Of a DNA stretch of 21,276 bases, positions 6,418 to 14,989 are shown piece by piece (positions within the stretch are counted from its first letter, which is position 1; the number at the start of each line of letters is the position of its first letter). The stretch is from Spirochaetia bacterium (lineage in GTDB: Bacteria > Spirochaetota > Spirochaetia > Treponematales > Breznakiellaceae), in the NCBI GenBank assembly GCA_025997655.1, contig BNUW01000025.1, positions 1 to 21,276 on the forward strand, written 5' to 3'. Position numbers and translations under genes: made by a program. The notes below the pieces were generated by a model, which did not search any database, had not been told where the DNA came from, and saw nothing but the letters and a program-made list of their open reading frames with translations.

Positions 6418-7045
6418 AATAAAAATCTGCGGGCTTTTCCGTGATGATGATATTAGTTTTGCTAACGAGGCGGGACCGGATTATGCCGGTTTTGTCTTTG
6501 CCCTTAGTAAGCGTCAGGTTTCCCCGAAACAGGCGGCACACTTGAGGACATGGCTGCGGTACGATATTGTGCCGGTAGGGGTCTTTGTGAATGCCCCTGT
6601 GGGGGAAATCGCCGCCCTGTATCGGGACGGGGTCATCGGCATTGCCCAGCTCCACGGGGATGAGGATAGTAATTATATTGCGGTGCTAAAGGAACAAACA
6701 GCAGCAAATACATCCGGCCCGATCCCGGTGATTAAGGCGGTGCGAGTGGAAAGCCGGGAGGACATCCTTGGTGCAGCAGGGGTGGAGGCGGATTACCGTT
6801 TGCTGGATAATGGGGCCGGGGGAACCGGGAAGCGCTTTGATTGGACGTTGTTGAGGGACGGCGAATTTTTAGGCGGATTGCCCGTCCCCTGCTTCCTTGC
6901 GGGGGGCATTGACGTGTATACTATGGAAGAGGCTTTGTTGTTTAAGCCCTTTGGGATTGACGTTTCCAGCGGCGCGGAAACCGGGGGCCGTAAGGACCGG
7001 GATAAGATGCTAAGGTTGGTAGAAATGGTGAGGAATTGGAAATGA
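6410..7045 (+). CDS. trpF: Phosphoribosylanthranilate isomerase
   Basis: It carries out the Amadori rearrangement between the TrpD and TrpC steps. It has 211 residues, normal for a free-standing TrpF. The catalytic Cys7 is in KICG and the candidate catalytic Asp133 in [34 protein letters not shown] and the phosphate-binding DVSSGAET (184-191) follow the family order. The start is GTG 6410 behind GAGGAG (6399-6404); the ATG two bases earlier is in another frame and ends at once. The stop overlaps trpB by ATGA. Confidence 0.95.
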   Translation: MSKIKICGLFRDDDISFANEAGPDYAGFVFALSKRQVSPKQAAHLRTWLRYDIVPVGVFVNAPVGEIAALYRDGVIGIAQLHGDEDSNYIAVLKEQTAANTSGPIPVIKAVRVESREDILGAAGVEADYRLLDNGAGGTGKRFDWTLLRDGEFLGGLPVPCFLAGGIDVYTMEEALLFKPFGIDVSSGAETGGRKDRDKMLRLVEMVRNWK

Positions 7046-8226
7046 GCAAGGGCAGATTCGGCGATTACGGAGGGCAGTACATTCCGGAAACTTTGATGAA
7101 CGAGATCATCAATCTGGAAAAAGCCTACAATCACTATAAGGATGATCCGCAGTTTGTCGCGGAGCTGAATGACCTGTTGAATAACTACGCGGGGCGGCCT
7201 TCGTTATTATACTACGCGGAAAAGATGAGCGCCGATCTCGAGGGCGCGAAGATATATCTGAAGCGGGAGGACCTGAACCACACGGGGTCCCACAAGATCA
7301 ATAACGTTCTGGGCCAGACCCTGCTGGCAAAGAAGATGGGCAAGACCCGGATCATCGCTGAAACCGGCGCGGGCCAGCATGGGGTTGCCGCTGCCACCGC
7401 CGCAGCCCTCCTGGGCCTGGAGTGCGAAATATTCATGGGCAAGGAAGATACGGAGCGGCAGGCCCTCAATGTGTACCGCATGGAATTGCTTGGCGCAAAG
7501 GTGAACGCGGTTATTTCCGGCACACAAACCCTGAAGGATGCGGTGAACGAAACCATGCGTGAATGGGTTGGACGGGTTCACGACACCCACTATGTGCTGG
7601 GTTCCGTCATGGGGCCCCACCCCTTTCCCACCATGGTGCGGGATTTCCAGAGCGTTATCGGCAGGGAAGCACGGGAACAGATTCTGAAACGGGAAGGAAT
7701 GCTTCCCGCCGCGGTGATCGCCTGTGTTGGCGGGGGCAGTAACGCTATGGGTATGTTCTACAACTTTATTCCCGACAAAACAGTAAAACTAATCGGATGT
7801 GAAGCCGCCGGCCGGGGAGTGGATACGGAAAAACACGCGGCCACCATTGCCAGGGGAAGCGTAGGAATATTCCACGGCATGAAGTCCTACTTCTGCCAGA
7901 ACGACGAGGGGCAGATCGCTCCGGTCTATTCGATCTCGGCGGGGCTGGACTATCCCGGCATCGGGCCGGAACACGCACAGCTCCACGACTCAGGCCGCGC
8001 CGAATACGTGCCGGTAAGCGACGAAGAGGCGGTGTCCGCCTTTGAATACCTGGCCTGCAGCGAGGGGATCATCTGCGCCATCGAAAGCGCCCACGCGGTG
8101 GCCCATGCAAGAATTCTTGCACCGAAAATTGGCAGGGACGAAAACATCATCATCTGCCTCTCCGGGCGGGGGGACAAGGACGTTGCGGCAATCGCGCGGT
8201 ACCGGGGGGAGGACATCCATGAGTAA
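7042..8226 (+). CDS. trpB: Tryptophan synthase beta chain
   Basis: This PLP enzyme condenses indole with serine to give tryptophan. It has 394 residues from ATG 7042, chosen because it overlaps the trpF stop and follows GAGGA (7030-7034); a TTG six bases upstream is in frame but less likely. The PLP lysine is Lys85 in HTGSHKINN, the catalytic Glu is Glu107 in AETGAGQHG, and the phosphate-binding loop is [10 protein letters not shown]. The short N-terminus and [13 protein letters not shown] mark it as the canonical TrpB1 type that works with TrpA. It overlaps trpA by eight bases. Confidence 0.97.
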   Translation: MSKGRFGDYGGQYIPETLMNEIINLEKAYNHYKDDPQFVAELNDLLNNYAGRPSLLYYAEKMSADLEGAKIYLKREDLNHTGSHKINNVLGQTLLAKKMGKTRIIAETGAGQHGVAAATAAALLGLECEIFMGKEDTERQALNVYRMELLGAKVNAVISGTQTLKDAVNETMREWVGRVHDTHYVLGSVMGPHPFPTMVRDFQSVIGREAREQILKREGMLPAAVIACVGGGSNAMGMFYNFIPDKTVKLIGCEAAGRGVDTEKHAATIARGSVGIFHGMKSYFCQNDEGQIAPVYSISAGLDYPGIGPEHAQLHDSGRAEYVPVSDEEAVSAFEYLACSEGIICAIESAHAVAHARILAPKIGRDENIIICLSGRGDKDVAAIARYRGEDIHE

Positions 8227-8992
8227 TATTGCGAAGGCATTTCAGAACAAAACCGCCTTCATCGGCTTTGTGACCGGGGGGGATCCCAGCATTGAAAAAT
8301 CCGAAGCCTTTGTCCTGGAGATGATCCGGGCCGGAGCGGACCTGGTGGAAATCGGCATCCCCTTCTCGGATCCCATCGCCGAAGGGCCGGTGATCCAGGA
8401 GGCTAATATCCGCGCCCTCTCTGCGGGGGCAACGGTAGAAAAACTATTCGGCCTGGTAAAAAGTCTCCGCACTAAAACTGCGGTTCCTTTAGTTTTTCTC
8501 ACCTACCTGAATCCGGTTTTTCATTACGGCTACGATGCCTTTTTTAAACGGGGCCGGGAAGCGGGCCTGGACGGCATCATTATCCCTGACCTTCCCTTTG
8601 AAGAACAGGGCGAAGTCAGGGACGCCGCCGCCCGGTATGGCATAGACCTCATCTCCCTCATCGCCCCTACGTCGGAAGCACGGATACAGGAAATCGCAAA
8701 GACCGCCGCGGGCTTCATCTACTTGGTGTCCTCCATGGGCGTTACCGGGGTGCGCAGCGAAATTCGCACCGACCTGGGGTCCATTGCAGCGGCGATCAGG
8801 GCGGTAACCAAGGTTCCTCTGGCGGTGGGGTTCGGCATCCATACCCCGGCCCAGGCGGCGGAGATTAGAAAGATAGCCGACGGGGTTATTGTGGGGAGCG
8901 CCATTGTTAAGATCATTGCGGAGCACGGAACAGATGCGGGTACGTATGTCTACGAGTATGTGAAGGCGATGAAAGATGCTGTTACGGGATAA
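8219..8992 (+). CDS. trpA: Tryptophan synthase alpha chain
   Basis: It cleaves indole-3-glycerol phosphate to indole and glyceraldehyde 3-phosphate and channels indole to TrpB. It has 257 residues from ATG 8219, preceded by GGGGGGAGG (8204-8212). The frame is open far upstream in trpB, but MSNIAKAF...FVTGGDPS is the normal N-terminus. The catalytic Glu is Glu44 in [10 protein letters not shown]. The second catalytic position, Asp in the usual ADGP, is Glu55 here (AEGPVIQ), a conservative change that I recall from other TrpA sequences. SSMGVTGVR and [10 protein letters not shown] (phosphate site) are intact. It is the last trp gene. Confidence 0.96.
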   Translation: MSNIAKAFQNKTAFIGFVTGGDPSIEKSEAFVLEMIRAGADLVEIGIPFSDPIAEGPVIQEANIRALSAGATVEKLFGLVKSLRTKTAVPLVFLTYLNPVFHYGYDAFFKRGREAGLDGIIIPDLPFEEQGEVRDAAARYGIDLISLIAPTSEARIQEIAKTAAGFIYLVSSMGVTGVRSEIRTDLGSIAAAIRAVTKVPLAVGFGIHTPAQAAEIRKIADGVIVGSAIVKIIAEHGTDAGTYVYEYVKAMKDAVTG

Positions 8993-9003
8993 GGAGGTAG
9001 TAT

Positions 9004-9636
9004 ATGCAGAAGGGTTATGAGAAAACGTATGATTGGGTAGTAAAACTGCTGCAGGATTGTAATTTTGAGGATGCGGCAAAACGGCTGGGCCTTACCCAGA
9101 CCGCACAGGACGAAGTTTCGGTTGAATTCCTGGGGCGGGTATACCGGGTTAATAAAAACGGCGTCCACCTTACCGAACAGAACATAGTCTGGACGGCTAA
9201 GTCTGAAGGGTTTGACTATAATCTAAAAAGCGATCTGGGCTATTATGTGTTGTCCGATGCAAACATGGAGCCCATAAACGATTTCTGCACCTTGTCAGTG
9301 TTTTGCGGGGGAGTGTTCCGTGAAGGCGGCGATGGGAGCGTCTTCGGCAATGCCCTGGGAAGGGTATACGGCAGGGACTATCAAAGGTTTTGCGCCGTTG
9401 CGGAAAAACTCGGCATGACCCTTGAGGAAAGCAAACCACCTTTGAAATACATCTGGCGATATACCATGCTGCCAAAGCTCCCCATAAAGATAGTGTATTA
9501 CGAGGGGGATGAAGAATACCCCACCAAGCTGCAGATCCTCTATGACAAGACGGCAATACAGGTTTACAAGTTTGAACCCCTGGCGGTATTAAACGGCTGT
9601 TTTATGGAAGCCCTTGCGGCAATAGGAGAACTATAA
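9004..9636 (+). CDS. DUF3786-type protein of unknown function
   Basis: The product is 210 residues. The C-terminal half has the pattern LPIKIVYYEGDEEYPTKLQILYDKTA, followed by FEPLAVLNGCF, which I associate with DUF3786 proteins; the assignment is from memory. There is no signal peptide or membrane segment, so it is presumably cytosolic. AAGGAGG (8992-8998) lies at ideal spacing before ATG 9004, only 11 bases after trpA, so it is probably expressed with the trp operon. Nothing in the sequence links it to tryptophan synthesis. Its TAA stop touches the presumed start of the next gene. Confidence 0.65.
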   Translation: MQKGYEKTYDWVVKLLQDCNFEDAAKRLGLTQTAQDEVSVEFLGRVYRVNKNGVHLTEQNIVWTAKSEGFDYNLKSDLGYYVLSDANMEPINDFCTLSVFCGGVFREGGDGSVFGNALGRVYGRDYQRFCAVAEKLGMTLEESKPPLKYIWRYTMLPKLPIKIVYYEGDEEYPTKLQILYDKTAIQVYKFEPLAVLNGCFMEALAAIGEL

Positions 9637-10589
9637 TTACGCAAACTGATACCCACAGCCCTATAGAAACAATCCTCCTTGAAAATATCGGCGACCCCGC
9701 CTCACTTTTTGTATTCCCTACGGACATCGCGGTAAACCATTGGGCGGACCGGCTCCTGGTCCTGCGCGGCTGCGGGTCCTGCGAACATTGTTCGCTCGCC
9801 ATGGAGCAGTTTATCGCCTGGGATACCTTTAAGCGGGAGTCCATACGGGCGCAGCGGAGCGAAAGAAAAAGTGTGCCCACCGTGTTACGAAAGATGTTTG
9901 TGAGCCGCCTTGTCCGGGAAAACGCGGAAAATTGCAAGGCGGGTAAGCCCCCGTTGTTCAGCACCCTGATACCCGCCGAATACGCCTATGCCGGGGCGTC
10001 CTTTGTTTCATGGTTTACCGGGATACTGCCCCAGCTTGGGTCGTGGTTTAAAAAAACTACGGGACTCGCTGTGGAAAATATTGCGGGGGAAACTTCGCTG
10101 CACGATGCCGTGGAAGATGAGGATATCCAGGGACTGACGGCCGAAGGTTCCCCTCTTGATCCCAATGACCGGGACCTCTATACCCTTACGGTGCGGTATA
10201 AACGGTTTCTCGATGAACACGGGCTGTTTGAACCAGCATGGGAAACGCCGCCCTTTACGGATACGGGGAAGCGGTGTTTCATCTTTTTCCCCGAATCCCT
10301 CACCGACTTCAGCGAATACCGGGAGCTTCTTGAAAAGGCAGCCCACGTAACGATAGTGCGGCTTGCGGAAAGCGGCGCAACGGATACCCCGCCCCAAACC
10401 TACTTCTACACCAATTCCCGGAGCGAGATTGCCGAGGCGGCGCTGTACATCAGGGCGCTGCATGAGCATAAAGGTGCAGCCTTTGAAGATATTGTGGTGA
10501 GTATCCCGGACGCGGAAAATTACGAGCCCTATGTGATCCGGGAATTTGGCATACGGAATATTCCCTTTGTCTCCCGCCAGGGCAGGTGA
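9636..10589 (+). CDS. PD-(D/E)XK/RecB-like nuclease-family protein, N-terminal part, cut by the fold
   Basis: The frame is open from 9636 with a protein-like N-terminus (SLFVFPTDIAVNHWADRLL, then MEQFIAWDTFKRES). The latter looks like the start region of spirochaete AddB/RecB-like proteins, which are far longer; I hold this loosely. There is no ATG, GTG or TTG upstream of ATG 9801, and that ATG has no ribosome binding site. AGGAG (9624-9628) sits correctly before ATT 9636-9638, in the arrangement TAATT where TAATG would be expected. Native sequence ends at 10576. The last codons (QGR, stop at 10587-10589) come from the inverted joint. Confidence 0.6.
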   Translation: MTQTDTHSPIETILLENIGDPASLFVFPTDIAVNHWADRLLVLRGCGSCEHCSLAMEQFIAWDTFKRESIRAQRSERKSVPTVLRKMFVSRLVRENAENCKAGKPPLFSTLIPAEYAYAGASFVSWFTGILPQLGSWFKKTTGLAVENIAGETSLHDAVEDEDIQGLTAEGSPLDPNDRDLYTLTVRYKRFLDEHGLFEPAWETPPFTDTGKRCFIFFPESLTDFSEYRELLEKAAHVTIVRLAESGATDTPPQTYFYTNSRSEIAEAALYIRALHEHKGAAFEDIVVSIPDAENYEPYVIREFGIRNIPFVSRQGR

Positions 10590-11641
10590 CTGTTCAGCAA
10601 TAGATTGGTGACGGAATCGAAGGAGAAATTACGGGTGTTGCACTGTGCTATTGCACCGAACAGCTTTCCCCCCGCGTACCCAGCCAGCGGTTTTCCCTCC
10701 CGGGAGACAAAGGGAATATTCCGTATGCCAAATTCCCGGATCACATAGGGCTCGTAATTTTCCGCGTCCGGGATACTCACCACAATATCTTCAAAGGCTG
10801 CACCTTTATGCTCATGCAGCGCCCTGATGTACAGCGCCGCCTCGGCAATCTCGCTCCGGGAATTGGTGTAGAAGTAGGTTTGGGGCGGGGTATCCGTTGC
10901 GCCGCTTTCCGCAAGCCGCACTATCGTTACGTGGGCTGCCTTTTCAAGAAGCTCCCGGTATTCGCTGAAGTCGGTGAGGGATTCGGGGAAAAAGATGAAA
11001 CACCGCTTCCCCGTATCCGTAAAGGGCGGCGTTTCCCATGCCGGTTCAAACAGCCCGTGTTCATCGAGAAACCGTTTATACCGCACCGTAAGGGTATAGA
11101 GGTCCCGGTCATTGGGATCAAGAGGGGAACCTTCGGCCGTCAGTCCCTGGATATCCTCATCTTCCACGGCATCGTGCAGCGAAGTTTCCCCCGCAATATT
11201 TTCCACAGCGAGTCCCGTAGTTTTTTTAAACCACGACCCAAGCTGGGGCAGTATCCCGGTAAACCATGAAACAAAGGACGCCCCGGCATAGGCGTATTCG
11301 GCGGGTATCAGGGTGCTGAACAACGGGGGCTTACCCGCCTTGCAATTTTCCGCGTTTTCCCGGACAAGGCGGCTCACAAACATCTTTCGTAACACGGTGG
11401 GCACACTTTTTCTTTCGCTCCGCTGCGCCCGTATGGACTCCCGCTTAAAGGTATCCCAGGCGATAAACTGCTCCATGGCGAGCGAACAATGTTCGCAGGA
11501 CCCGCAGCCGCGCAGGACCAGGAGCCGGTCCGCCCAATGGTTTACCGCGATGTCCGTAGGGAATACAAAAAGTGAGGCGGGGTCGCCGATATTTTCAAGG
11601 AGGATTGTTTCTATAGGGCTGTGGGTATCAGTTTGCGTAAT
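10529..11641 (-). CDS. Right-arm copy of the nuclease-family protein, about 42 residues longer
   Basis: It is the same gene as the left-arm copy but continues through the loop, so it preserves more native sequence: after NIPFVSR it reads EGKPLAGYAGGKLFGAIAQC and on to SHLPWRE. The GKPL...GKLF pattern fits the helicase/nuclease family better than a random extension. The final residues (TKGIFRMPNSRIT, down to 10529) are antisense of the gene itself and are an artefact of the fold. The start is the ATT at 11641-11639 or, if only standard codons are allowed, ATG at 11476. It carries the single arm difference (11042, Pro codon CCG instead of CCA, silent). The C-terminal catalytic part is missing. 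Confidence 0.6.
   Translation of the reverse strand: MTQTDTHSPIETILLENIGDPASLFVFPTDIAVNHWADRLLVLRGCGSCEHCSLAMEQFIAWDTFKRESIRAQRSERKSVPTVLRKMFVSRLVRENAENCKAGKPPLFSTLIPAEYAYAGASFVSWFTGILPQLGSWFKKTTGLAVENIAGETSLHDAVEDEDIQGLTAEGSPLDPNDRDLYTLTVRYKRFLDEHGLFEPAWETPPFTDTGKRCFIFFPESLTDFSEYRELLEKAAHVTIVRLAESGATDTPPQTYFYTNSRSEIAEAALYIRALHEHKGAAFEDIVVSIPDAENYEPYVIREFGIRNIPFVSREGKPLAGYAGGKLFGAIAQCNTRNFSFDSVTNLLLNSHLPWRETKGIFRMPNSRIT
10577..10700. other. 124-base non-palindromic loop between the arms
   Basis: This is the only single-copy stretch in the window. On the minus strand it encodes about 42 residues continuing the nuclease-like protein (for example GKPLAGYAGGKLFGA, then SVTNLLLNSHLPW), so it is ordinary gene sequence and not a telomere or spacer element. 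It is bounded by CTCCCG direct repeats at 10571-10576 and 10697-10702. The second sits in a 10-base palindrome, CTCCCGGGAG (10697-10706). Confidence 0.93.
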
Positions 11642-12273
11642 TATAGTTCTCCTATTGCCGCAAGGGCTTCCATAAAACAGCCGTTTAATACCGCCAGGGG
11701 TTCAAACTTGTAAACCTGTATTGCCGTCTTGTCATAGAGGATCTGCAGCTTGGTGGGGTATTCTTCATCCCCCTCGTAATACACTATCTTTATGGGGAGC
11801 TTTGGCAGCATGGTATATCGCCAGATGTATTTCAAAGGTGGTTTGCTTTCCTCAAGGGTCATGCCGAGTTTTTCCGCAACGGCGCAAAACCTTTGATAGT
11901 CCCTGCCGTATACCCTTCCCAGGGCATTGCCGAAGACGCTCCCATCGCCGCCTTCACGGAACACTCCCCCGCAAAACACTGACAAGGTGCAGAAATCGTT
12001 TATGGGCTCCATGTTTGCATCGGACAACACATAATAGCCCAGATCGCTTTTTAGATTATAGTCAAACCCTTCAGACTTAGCCGTCCAGACTATGTTCTGT
12101 TCGGTAAGGTGGACGCCGTTTTTATTAACCCGGTATACCCGCCCCAGGAATTCAACCGAAACTTCGTCCTGTGCGGTCTGGGTAAGGCCCAGCCGTTTTG
12201 CCGCATCCTCAAAATTACAATCCTGCAGCAGTTTTACTACCCAATCATACGTTTTCTCATAACCCTTCTGCAT
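11641..12273 (-). CDS. DUF3786-type protein, mirror copy
   Basis: This is the right-arm copy of the gene at 9004-9636, with the same 210-residue translation. Its start ATG is at 12273-12271, just downstream (on this strand) of the copied trpA. It should be counted once if the palindrome is artificial. Confidence 0.65.
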   Translation of the reverse strand: MQKGYEKTYDWVVKLLQDCNFEDAAKRLGLTQTAQDEVSVEFLGRVYRVNKNGVHLTEQNIVWTAKSEGFDYNLKSDLGYYVLSDANMEPINDFCTLSVFCGGVFREGGDGSVFGNALGRVYGRDYQRFCAVAEKLGMTLEESKPPLKYIWRYTMLPKLPIKIVYYEGDEEYPTKLQILYDKTAIQVYKFEPLAVLNGCFMEALAAIGEL

Positions 12274-12284
12274 ATACTACCTCC

Positions 12285-13058
12285 TTATCCCGTAACAGCA
12301 TCTTTCATCGCCTTCACATACTCGTAGACATACGTACCCGCATCTGTTCCGTGCTCCGCAATGATCTTAACAATGGCGCTCCCCACAATAACCCCGTCGG
12401 CTATCTTTCTAATCTCCGCCGCCTGGGCCGGGGTATGGATGCCGAACCCCACCGCCAGAGGAACCTTGGTTACCGCCCTGATCGCCGCTGCAATGGACCC
12501 CAGGTCGGTGCGAATTTCGCTGCGCACCCCGGTAACGCCCATGGAGGACACCAAGTAGATGAAGCCCGCGGCGGTCTTTGCGATTTCCTGTATCCGTGCT
12601 TCCGACGTAGGGGCGATGAGGGAGATGAGGTCTATGCCATACCGGGCGGCGGCGTCCCTGACTTCGCCCTGTTCTTCAAAGGGAAGGTCAGGGATAATGA
12701 TGCCGTCCAGGCCCGCTTCCCGGCCCCGTTTAAAAAAGGCATCGTAGCCGTAATGAAAAACCGGATTCAGGTAGGTGAGAAAAACTAAAGGAACCGCAGT
12801 TTTAGTGCGGAGACTTTTTACCAGGCCGAATAGTTTTTCTACCGTTGCCCCCGCAGAGAGGGCGCGGATATTAGCCTCCTGGATCACCGGCCCTTCGGCG
12901 ATGGGATCCGAGAAGGGGATGCCGATTTCCACCAGGTCCGCTCCGGCCCGGATCATCTCCAGGACAAAGGCTTCGGATTTTTCAATGCTGGGATCCCCCC
13001 CGGTCACAAAGCCGATGAAGGCGGTTTTGTTCTGAAATGCCTTCGCAATATTACTCAT
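12285..13058 (-). CDS. trpA: Tryptophan synthase alpha chain, mirror copy
   Basis: It is identical in translation to the copy at 8219-8992, including Glu55 in place of the usual catalytic Asp. That substitution is therefore not an isolated base error in one arm. It starts eight bases inside the copied trpB. Confidence 0.95.
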   Translation of the reverse strand: MSNIAKAFQNKTAFIGFVTGGDPSIEKSEAFVLEMIRAGADLVEIGIPFSDPIAEGPVIQEANIRALSAGATVEKLFGLVKSLRTKTAVPLVFLTYLNPVFHYGYDAFFKRGREAGLDGIIIPDLPFEEQGEVRDAAARYGIDLISLIAPTSEARIQEIAKTAAGFIYLVSSMGVTGVRSEIRTDLGSIAAAIRAVTKVPLAVGFGIHTPAQAAEIRKIADGVIVGSAIVKIIAEHGTDAGTYVYEYVKAMKDAVTG

Positions 13059-14235
13059 GGATGTCCTCCCCCCGGTACCGCGCGATTGCCGCAACGTCCT
13101 TGTCCCCCCGCCCGGAGAGGCAGATGATGATGTTTTCGTCCCTGCCAATTTTCGGTGCAAGAATTCTTGCATGGGCCACCGCGTGGGCGCTTTCGATGGC
13201 GCAGATGATCCCCTCGCTGCAGGCCAGGTATTCAAAGGCGGACACCGCCTCTTCGTCGCTTACCGGCACGTATTCGGCGCGGCCTGAGTCGTGGAGCTGT
13301 GCGTGTTCCGGCCCGATGCCGGGATAGTCCAGCCCCGCCGAGATCGAATAGACCGGAGCGATCTGCCCCTCGTCGTTCTGGCAGAAGTAGGACTTCATGC
13401 CGTGGAATATTCCTACGCTTCCCCTGGCAATGGTGGCCGCGTGTTTTTCCGTATCCACTCCCCGGCCGGCGGCTTCACATCCGATTAGTTTTACTGTTTT
13501 GTCGGGAATAAAGTTGTAGAACATACCCATAGCGTTACTGCCCCCGCCAACACAGGCGATCACCGCGGCGGGAAGCATTCCTTCCCGTTTCAGAATCTGT
13601 TCCCGTGCTTCCCTGCCGATAACGCTCTGGAAATCCCGCACCATGGTGGGAAAGGGGTGGGGCCCCATGACGGAACCCAGCACATAGTGGGTGTCGTGAA
13701 CCCGTCCAACCCATTCACGCATGGTTTCGTTCACCGCATCCTTCAGGGTTTGTGTGCCGGAAATAACCGCGTTCACCTTTGCGCCAAGCAATTCCATGCG
13801 GTACACATTGAGGGCCTGCCGCTCCGTATCTTCCTTGCCCATGAATATTTCGCACTCCAGGCCCAGGAGGGCTGCGGCGGTGGCAGCGGCAACCCCATGC
13901 TGGCCCGCGCCGGTTTCAGCGATGATCCGGGTCTTGCCCATCTTCTTTGCCAGCAGGGTCTGGCCCAGAACGTTATTGATCTTGTGGGACCCCGTGTGGT
14001 TCAGGTCCTCCCGCTTCAGATATATCTTCGCGCCCTCGAGATCGGCGCTCATCTTTTCCGCGTAGTATAATAACGAAGGCCGCCCCGCGTAGTTATTCAA
14101 CAGGTCATTCAGCTCCGCGACAAACTGCGGATCATCCTTATAGTGATTGTAGGCTTTTTCCAGATTGATGATCTCGTTCATCAAAGTTTCCGGAATGTAC
14201 TGCCCTCCGTAATCGCCGAATCTGCCCTTGCTCAT
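13051..14235 (-). CDS. trpB: Tryptophan synthase beta chain, mirror copy
   Basis: This is the right-arm copy of 7042-8226. The PLP lysine motif HTGSHKINN and glycine loop GGGSNAMG are unchanged. The start ATG at 14235-14233 overlaps the stop of the copied trpF. Confidence 0.96.
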   Translation of the reverse strand: MSKGRFGDYGGQYIPETLMNEIINLEKAYNHYKDDPQFVAELNDLLNNYAGRPSLLYYAEKMSADLEGAKIYLKREDLNHTGSHKINNVLGQTLLAKKMGKTRIIAETGAGQHGVAAATAAALLGLECEIFMGKEDTERQALNVYRMELLGAKVNAVISGTQTLKDAVNETMREWVGRVHDTHYVLGSVMGPHPFPTMVRDFQSVIGREAREQILKREGMLPAAVIACVGGGSNAMGMFYNFIPDKTVKLIGCEAAGRGVDTEKHAATIARGSVGIFHGMKSYFCQNDEGQIAPVYSISAGLDYPGIGPEHAQLHDSGRAEYVPVSDEEAVSAFEYLACSEGIICAIESAHAVAHARILAPKIGRDENIIICLSGRGDKDVAAIARYRGEDIHE

Positions 14236-14867
14236 TTCCAATTCCTCACCATTTCTACCAACCTTAGCATCTTATCCCGGTCCTTACGGCCCCCGGTTTC
14301 CGCGCCGCTGGAAACGTCAATCCCAAAGGGCTTAAACAACAAAGCCTCTTCCATAGTATACACGTCAATGCCCCCCGCAAGGAAGCAGGGGACGGGCAAT
14401 CCGCCTAAAAATTCGCCGTCCCTCAACAACGTCCAATCAAAGCGCTTCCCGGTTCCCCCGGCCCCATTATCCAGCAAACGGTAATCCGCCTCCACCCCTG
14501 CTGCACCAAGGATGTCCTCCCGGCTTTCCACTCGCACCGCCTTAATCACCGGGATCGGGCCGGATGTATTTGCTGCTGTTTGTTCCTTTAGCACCGCAAT
14601 ATAATTACTATCCTCATCCCCGTGGAGCTGGGCAATGCCGATGACCCCGTCCCGATACAGGGCGGCGATTTCCCCCACAGGGGCATTCACAAAGACCCCT
14701 ACCGGCACAATATCGTACCGCAGCCATGTCCTCAAGTGTGCCGCCTGTTTCGGGGAAACCTGACGCTTACTAAGGGCAAAGACAAAACCGGCATAATCCG
14801 GTCCCGCCTCGTTAGCAAAACTAATATCATCATCACGGAAAAGCCCGCAGATTTTTATTTTAGACAC
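14232..14867 (-). CDS. trpF: Phosphoribosylanthranilate isomerase, mirror copy
   Basis: This is the right-arm copy of 6410-7045, starting with the same GTG (14867-14865). The translation is identical, 211 residues, with KICG and DVSSGAET intact. Confidence 0.95.
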   Translation of the reverse strand: MSKIKICGLFRDDDISFANEAGPDYAGFVFALSKRQVSPKQAAHLRTWLRYDIVPVGVFVNAPVGEIAALYRDGVIGIAQLHGDEDSNYIAVLKEQTAANTSGPIPVIKAVRVESREDILGAAGVEADYRLLDNGAGGTGKRFDWTLLRDGEFLGGLPVPCFLAGGIDVYTMEEALLFKPFGIDVSSGAETGGRKDRDKMLRLVEMVRNWK

Positions 14868-14988
14868 ATTCTCTCCTCATAATAATAAGAAGGAAAACCG
14901 CAAAGGCGACTAAGGCGCGCGAAGGGGGAAAAGAAAACCCTTCGGGACCTCTTCCTTTGTCGCCTTCGGCTTTGCGGTTAATTTTCAT
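14860..14988 (-). CDS. Possible 42-residue ORF through the intergenic element, mirror copy
   Basis: This is the right-arm copy of the weak ORF at 6289-6417, with the same hydrophobic C-terminal stretch. It overlaps the copied trpF start and may well be non-coding. Confidence 0.2.
   Translation of the reverse strand: MKINRKAEGDKGRGPEGFSFPPSRALVAFAVFLLIIMRRECV
14896..14979. repeat. Structured trpC-trpF intergenic element, mirror copy
   Basis: This is the right-arm copy of the imperfect hairpin at 6298-6381 (AACCGCAAA paired with TTTGCGGTT). Because the element is itself nearly palindromic, it reads similarly on both strands. Confidence 0.6.
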
Positions 14989-14989
14989 C

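Larger units (their letters stand above)
1..10576. repeat. Left arm of a window-wide inverted repeat
   Basis: This arm is the reverse complement of 10701-21276, with position x pairing with 21277-x. Both window ends are the same sequence in opposite orientation (it starts CCCGGAACTT and ends AAGTTCCGGG). All the gene pairs in the two arms have matching translations. The only base difference I found is at 10235, A here against the equivalent of G in the other arm. At its inner end this arm breaks off inside the nuclease-like gene, at CTCCCG (10571-10576). A real inverted duplication cannot be excluded from sequence alone, but I think an artefact is likelier. Confidence 0.97.

Noticed and set aside
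10577..10700. Covalently closed hairpin telomere or resolvase site, as in Borrelia linear replicons, at the centre
   Set aside because: The centre is ordinary coding sequence of the nuclease-like gene, is not self-complementary over 124 bases, and breaks the gene. A telomere would be symmetric at the axis and lie outside genes.
10645..10827. 60-codon plus-strand ORF crossing from the loop into the right arm
   Set aside because: It is antisense to the nuclease-like gene and exists only because of the loop junction context, with no protein-like features.
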